Below, in pieces: positions 58,191 to 64,000 of a stretch of DNA of 64,000 nt. How positions within the stretch are numbered: the stretch's first letter is position 1; each line of letters opens with the position of its first letter. A program made the translations under genes and the position numbers. The notes beneath the pieces are model-generated. The model saw only the letters and a list, made by a program, of their open reading frames with translations. It searched no databases and was not told the DNA's origin. Source of the stretch: Colius striatus (taxonomy: Eukaryota > Chordata > Aves > Coliiformes > Coliidae); contig NC_084768.1 in assembly GCF_028858725.1 (NCBI RefSeq), positions 31,650,664-31,714,663 of the forward strand, given 5' to 3'.

Positions 58191-61104
58191 CAGCCCTCTT
58201 GTGTTCCTGGCTTGCTGCTCTCAGAAGCTGTCCTGGGTGTTTGGTCCTGCCCAGGGGCTGGAGGCAGGGCTGGGAGCAGCAGCTGATGCAGCAGGTTGGT
58301 GTGTTGGGGGAGAGGACGATAGCAGTGTGCTGATGAAGCAGAGGGCAGACTGTTTCCCAGTGTTTTGGTAGAGCAATGCTGGGGCAGGAAATGTGTCAAG
58401 GCTTCTGTTGTGAAAGTGGCTCCACCCTGTGAAAGAATGGCTGGGGTGGAGCGTGGGTGCGGGCTGGGGCAGGGCCAGCTGCCCAAGGAGCTGCTGCTTT
58501 TCAGAAACGCTGGGGAGCTGAGGAGTGGCTGAGCAGGGAACAGACCCCCTGGAAGCCCAGGGGATGGGGAAACAGCACTGTTGCATTCTGCATCCTCTGA
58601 AGATGCTGCTGTCTGTGAGTGTCCCTTCGGTCTGGATCTGCACAGGTGCCAGTTTGAGTTAATCAGAGGGGGCTTTTGGCTGCTGCATTGCTCTTGCTAA
58701 GGAAGTGCATCATGCCCAGCTGGGCTCTGGCTGTACTACCTGAGAGCCTGGCTGCCCTTCAGCAGTGGTGGGGTGTGGTGCTGCCTGCCCCATCACCTTG
58801 GCATGGGGTCCCTCCTGTGGGGGGAGGCCAGCAGTGGTGCTGGCTCAGGCCTGGGAAGACAAGTGGGTAGCTGCAGGGCTGCTTGTGCTTGGGAGGAATG
58901 CACCAGCCAGCAGGCCTCCAGGAGCTCAGTTCCACTGGAGGCTGAGCTGGGGTGTGTGTGGGGGCCTTAGATACCCAGCCAAGCTTGGTGTGAGGGACAG
59001 CTCTGTCAACCCTACCTGAGCTGCTGTACATCTTGAGGCCATGCTCTGAACTGTAGGAAAAGCTCTTCAAGTGACCAATATGCCTCATCACCCCCTGTTG
59101 CAGGGCTCAGTACATCTAAAAGGGGATCTGACTACTCCACTACACACTAGGATGAAGACTGGTAGTGTAATGTGTTCTCCCAATTGCTGCTTTGTGGGCA
59201 AGGACTGCCATGAGAGCCTGCTCTGGTCCCTGCTGCAGTGGTGTGTAACATGAGTTCAGTGCTCAGAAGCCACCACTTCAGCAGCTGTAGGTGGCAGTCC
59301 AGCTGAGATGGAGCTTTTCCCATCTAGCCTCCTTTGCCCTCAGCTGACAGAGAGAGAACTGTCTTTGCTTTTGCCCAAAATAGTAACAATACTATAAACT
59401 AAGGCTTGGCATTCTAAAATGGGCTGTTCCCGCTGTGTGCTCTGCTCTCCCTTCCTCCCATTGTTCCTCTGAGCTGTGCTCTCTCCCTGGGCTGCCTGTT
59501 GCACTTGCTGATTTATCTGCTGTCATGGTCAGGCTGGACTGCTGCTCTAAACTGAATCCCCACCTTATATGGCAGTAGTTCCTGGGCCTGCTGGCTCAGG
59601 GCCCAGCTCCTTCCTCTGCTTCTCCTTGCTCCAGGGCAGGAGGACCGGTATGGGGCCAAAGGAAGATGCTGCAATACTTTTAGTTACCTTGAGTAAGGTG
59701 CAGAGGACTTGCAAGGGGTGTGCAACAAGACAGGCTCTGCCAGGGAAGATGAAGTGCTATATTACATAGGAGTGAAGAAACTACACCAGCTATATAAACC
59801 CTTCCTTCCAGGGTTGTGAACCACAGGAAGCCTTCCTGTGTGGTAATCCCTGACATCAAAGTGCAGGGCTGGGGGGCAGGGCTGGGAGGGAAGAGCCTAA
59901 CCTTACCTGGGGGTTTCCCCCTTTGCATTTAGCTGCTGCCCTAGGATTTCCTTCAGAAGAGGAAGAACTGCCTCTTCTTCCCAAGGTGGCCAAATGAGGA
60001 TGCTCCAGCAGCCCTGCTGGAGCTGGTTTCTTCCTGTGCCCCCCCTTATCAGCAGGAGGTGTGGGGGCTGCTCTGGTTGGGGCACACAGGCTGACCTTGC
60101 TGTGGCACACATTGCTGCCAGCACTGCCTACCTCTGAAGGCTCCAGATGGCTTAAAGCTCAGGAGGCAGAGTGGGAGTGTGGGGCTGGGTACAGTGTGGT
60201 ACAGTGCTGAGAGGAAGGTGGAAACAGTTACTAGCAATAATCCACCCTCAGCTAATCACAGGCTTGTGGGAGGCACAGGCTGAGGTGCTACTCAGCTGGG
60301 CTGTGGCCCTGGCAGCCCCTGGAACTGTAGGAAAAGGCTTCAGGGAGTGATAGGGCTGCACCTGACCCAAACTCCATGCTTCAACATGCAAAGCAATGTG
60401 GCTGCTGTGGCTGTGCTGGCTCTTGCTCAGATAAATGCTCAGGTATGCTCCCTTCCCCTTAGAGCAGCATAACTGAGCCTGGAGAAAGAAATGCTTTTTT
60501 CCCCATGTGCTGGGGAGGCAAGTTCTAGCAACTGTCTGCTGAACGCTGCTGCCTGGCTCCCTGCATGCAGCCTCAGCAGGAGGAGAGGACAGACGAGGCC
60601 TGCTCAAGGAATTGTGTACATGGGGTTGATGAATGTCATGCAAGACACTCCCAACACACCAAGGTAGCTGTGACAATGTGAACTAACCTTCAGAGAAACT
60701 GAGGCCACACAGCCTGAACTCTGAGTTGAGCCTTGCTCCTGCCCACCCCAGGTGGCAGCAACACAGGCAGCAGCAGAGCAGGAGCCCCTTCAGAGCAGGT
60801 TTGCTGAGGCAAAGCAGGGCTACTTCCTCCTAGCTCCCACTGGAGGAGCCTGGGGAAGTGACACTTTTGTCACTGATCACATCAGAGAACTAGGAACTTA
60901 CACCTGCTCCAGCTTGCTCCCTCCTCTCATGGAGATGTGGCAGATGGCAAGTGCCTGAGCAGGGATAAGAAACTACAGCCCTTGCACAGCATCCTTCCTC
61001 TCCCAGGAACTTCAGGGCTGCCTGCAAACTGTGCCTAAAGAACTTGGCCAAAGCCCAGGGAGGAGGAGCTCATTTTGGTGAGCCAGGGCTTTTTCTTCCT
61101 GAAT
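58191..61104. other. ELOVL1-CDC20 convergent intergenic region (2.9 kb)
   Basis: Lies between the two 3' ends. No repeat, RNA or gene was recognised; ORFs are short and lack any family signature. Confidence 0.6.
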
Positions 61105-61196
61105 GCAGAAGTCAAATTAAAGCATTTTATTAACATTTAAAATACAAGACAGTGCATAAGTCAAGATTCCTCCCTCCCCACAACAGCCCTGCACCT
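61105..61196 (-). terminator. CDC20: CDC20 3' UTR and poly(A) signal
   Basis: On the minus strand AATAAA lies at 61126-61131 (TTTATT on plus), 66 nt after the TAA stop at 61197-61199. The 3' UTR is very short, about 90 nt. Confidence 0.85.
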
Positions 61197-63949
61197 TTAG
61201 CGGATGCTGTGCTGAATGATGCTGCTTTTGGCACTGCTGGCCCTCTCCTTCTCCTTCTTTGTTATGGGATCCAGCTCAAAGCAGCGCCAGAGCCTCAGTG
61301 TTTCGTCAGCAGCTGCCGAGGCCACCGTGGCACCGTCGGGGCTCATAGTCAGGTTCAAGACTCTGGCGGTGTGACCTGAGGAGGAGGAGGGGTGCAGTCA
61401 GGGCCAGGCTCCTCAGCACAGGCCCTGCTCTCTCTGACTCTACCACAGTGGTCACATTTCCTCCTGTCTGCACCATGAGCCCCAACAAGGTTGTTGCATT
61501 GCAGCTGCAGTGTGGTCTGGGGACAGCTTTAATTCTCAGCCTAGGCATGCAGCTGGAGCAACGGTTTCTTCAGCAGTGCGCAGGAGTTGCCTCGCTCTAG
61601 CAGCACACCCCTGGCCATCATGCTGTGTCAGTGGTGCTCCAAGCTACAGCCCCGGTCTGCTCAAACCAAGGATTACATCTGCCTGTGGCAGCCCTGCATT
61701 CCCCAGGCAAAGGCCCCAGCCTACCTCTCAGCTCAGTGACCTTGGCCATCGTCGGATACTTCCATATAACCAACTGGTTCTGTGCAAAGCCATGGCCAGA
61801 AATGAGCTCCTTGTAGTTTGTTGACCACAGGATAGAACAGACCTGGGAAGAGACAGCAATGCAGGTAAGACAAGCTGCTCCTGCCGAGACTCATGCCACC
61901 CAGAGACGAGTGTGGTCCCCCTCTGCTTCCCCATGCCTCTGGGCCTTCAGAGCCAGCAGCTCTGTGTCAGTGCCCTGGCAGAAGGCGTCTCTCTCACCTG
62001 GGAGTGGGCATCAACAGCAGCGAGGCAGGCGCCGGAGGACACGCTCCAGATGCGGATGTGTCTGTCGCTCGTCCCACCACCAGTGGCAAGGACGTTGGAC
62101 TGCCACGGGCACCACGCCACAGCCTGAGGGAAAAGGGTTCCTGGGTTCCTTTCCAGCCATGCAAGAGGCAACCACGCACAGCCAGGGCTACGTGTCTGCC
62201 TTGAACTCAGGCGCGTGCCCGCAGCAGCCCTGCGCTCACCTTGACAGCACCCTGGTGCTGAGTGAACGTCTGTACAGGAGCATAGTCTCTGCTGTCCCCT
62301 TGTGTGCATGGCCAGATGTTCACCAGGTTGTCGTTGCCACCACTGGCCAAGTAGCGGCCATCTAGCGACCACTTGAGCCCACACACCTCCTGTGTGTGGC
62401 CAACAAGCGTGGCCACGTGATGCTGAGCCACTCTGACATCATGGTGGTGGATGTGGCCACTCCGTGCCCCACTGCAGAGAGAAGGTTTATATGATCAGGC
62501 TGGCACGTACTTCAACCCAAATCGCTTTTCATGCTGTTGCAAGACTGCTCTACCTGCTGCTGGGTTTCAGCCAGTGGTACAGGCAGCACTGGCCTGTTGG
62601 TGTGAGCAAAGCAGCGACAAAAGCACTTCATGACTTCAGCACAAAGGGCAAGAGGAGAGGCCTTCTCACAGTCCCAACAGAACAGGCTGAGTAAGAATCC
62701 CAAGGCAGGAGAGAAGCTCTTCTCTGCCATCCCTAACCTGCACCACACTCAGATCTAGGACAGGAATCTGCAGTGGCTGGACACTGCCCTTCACCTACCC
62801 CACCCCTGCTTTACCTGGAGAGGATGTGGCTGTTCCAGCTGAGGGACCCCACACGAGAAGAATGGCTGGTCATGTTGCGGAGACGTTTCTGTTGCTGTAC
62901 ATCCCACAGCTAGAGAGGCAGAGCAGTAAGTTTGAGATGAAGAAGAAACCCAAGCCCTGTTGCTTTGCCCTAGGAACCTCCCTGCACAGGCTTCAACGTT
63001 CAGCTGTGTCAGTAGGGGAGCAGACATAATTTGTACCTCCCGCCTACAGAGCAGAAGGTAGCTCCAGGTGTCAGAAAACCTCAAAACTCAAGCTCTGCCT
63101 TGCATGCCAGGTCCCTGGCCTTGGGCATTTCTGCCCCAGCTAAGACGAGTCAGGATGCATTGCATCCTTGCACTAGCCAAACCTCTGTCCCAAGCTCCCA
63201 AAGCTCCAGCAGTTCCTAGAAAACACCTCTAGTTTTAACTCCTGCACTCACCTGGACCTCAGCATTACTTGTGCCAACAGCAAGGTAGTTTCCTTCTTTA
63301 GTCCATGACACAGAGGAAATATAATCATCTGAATTCTCCATCTGCAGCAGCTGGATAATCTCCCCAGAAGTGTAGCTCCACAGATAGACAAAGTTGTGCA
63401 GAGCCACTGCCAGGAAGTTCTGAGAGCTCCAGTCAATGAGATTCAGGTCTACAATTTGGAAGAGCAATGCAGGTCACACTGTGCTTACCTGAAGAGTCCT
63501 GCCCTTCCCCAGTGCTGATGCCAGACCTTCCACCTGTACCAGGTGAGTGTGTGCACATGCACACACACGTACAGGTGAGGGGAAGCCTTCTGGGTGTCTC
63601 CATGCCCAGCTAGTGGGGTCAGGTGGCCCTGATCCAAGTCACCTACACAGCACTCCCGACTACTGTTCCAGAGTGTCTCAGTGTAGCCTCACGGGAAGTG
63701 CCCTGTGCCAGCCTGAGTCCATACGGCTGTACTGAGACAGCCCAGTTACGCTGTCCTTGGAACTGCAGTCCAGTGCAGAATGATCTCAGTGCTCAGCACC
63801 CAGCACTGCAGCCTACTTACAATAGTCATTGTGGATCTCTGGTGCATCCAGGATCCGGTCTGGCATCGAGGGGATGTATCTGCCATTCTTCCTGCTGGAG
63901 CCAGGAGTTGTTTTCTGACTGTAGAGCACTTTCAGGTTATTCTGATAGC
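61197..63949 (-). CDS. CDC20: CDC20, APC/C co-activator, C-terminal part (7 exons; N-terminus off the right edge)
   Basis: CDC20 activates the anaphase-promoting complex and brings it securin and cyclin B; it is also the target of the spindle checkpoint. Coding segments, in transcript order: 63821-63949, 63252-63448, 62815-62909, 62240-62471, 61998-62123, 61725-61842, 61197-61375 (TAA). They encode about 358 codons, matching human from [13 protein letters not shown] to the end: [16 protein letters not shown], the WD40 blades ([134 protein letters not shown]) and the final S-I-R. The Ile-Arg tail docks on APC3. The C-box, KEN box and MAD2-binding motif are in exons outside the window. Frames agree at every junction. 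Confidence 0.97.
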
Positions 63950-64000
63950 CTAGATGCAGAGGAACAGATTTGTTGACCCGAGTTAACCGTTTCCTCCCAG

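Overview
The window is vertebrate nuclear DNA, almost certainly from a bird. Coding sequence lies in short exons with GT-AG introns. The introns and gaps carry several copies of the avian CR1 LINE 3' end, recognisable by its GGTTGGAAGGGACC-type tail and terminal ATTCTATG repeats. The encoded proteins match amniote orthologues that I know. Species and order cannot be fixed from the sequence.

Layout. (1) 167-22133, minus strand: the first 20 coding exons (about 983 codons) of SZT2; the rest of this very large gene runs off the left edge. (2) 22134-22236: a 103-bp GC-rich gap between the SZT2 and MED8 start codons, inside a CpG island, i.e. a shared divergent promoter. (3) 22237-32143, plus strand: the complete seven-exon MED8 gene (268 aa), with a poly(A) signal at 32526. 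(4) About 32.55-44.3 kb: an intergenic stretch of roughly 11.8 kb with no gene I can support, holding old LINE remnants. (5) 44.3-58.2 kb, plus strand: ELOVL1. It has a likely TATA/CCAAT/CpG-island promoter near 44320, a long first intron, seven coding exons (54820-57062, 290 aa) and a 3' UTR of about 1.1 kb. (6) 58.2-61.1 kb: a convergent gap. (7) 61197-63949, minus strand: the last seven coding exons of CDC20, holding the whole WD40 propeller and the C-terminal Ile-Arg tail; the N-terminal exons lie off the right edge.

The order SZT2-MED8-ELOVL1-CDC20 and all relative strands match the human 1p34 block, so this is an ordinary conserved-synteny neighbourhood. The genes belong to different processes: SZT2 to amino-acid control of mTORC1 (KICSTOR), MED8 to the Mediator head, ELOVL1 to very-long-chain fatty-acid elongation in the ER, and CDC20 to APC/C activation in mitosis. 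They are neighbours rather than a pathway. Only SZT2 and MED8 look mechanically linked, through their common promoter.

I found no RNA gene, CRISPR array, intact mobile element or sign of an undescribed system. The points most worth checking are the compact SZT2/MED8 promoter, the distant TATA-type promoter and long first intron of ELOVL1, the apparent flip of strand composition at the divergent promoter, and the bird-specific ELOVL1 tail. Exon limits were placed by hand from splice signals, reading-frame continuity and remembered orthologue sequence; phases add up across every junction.
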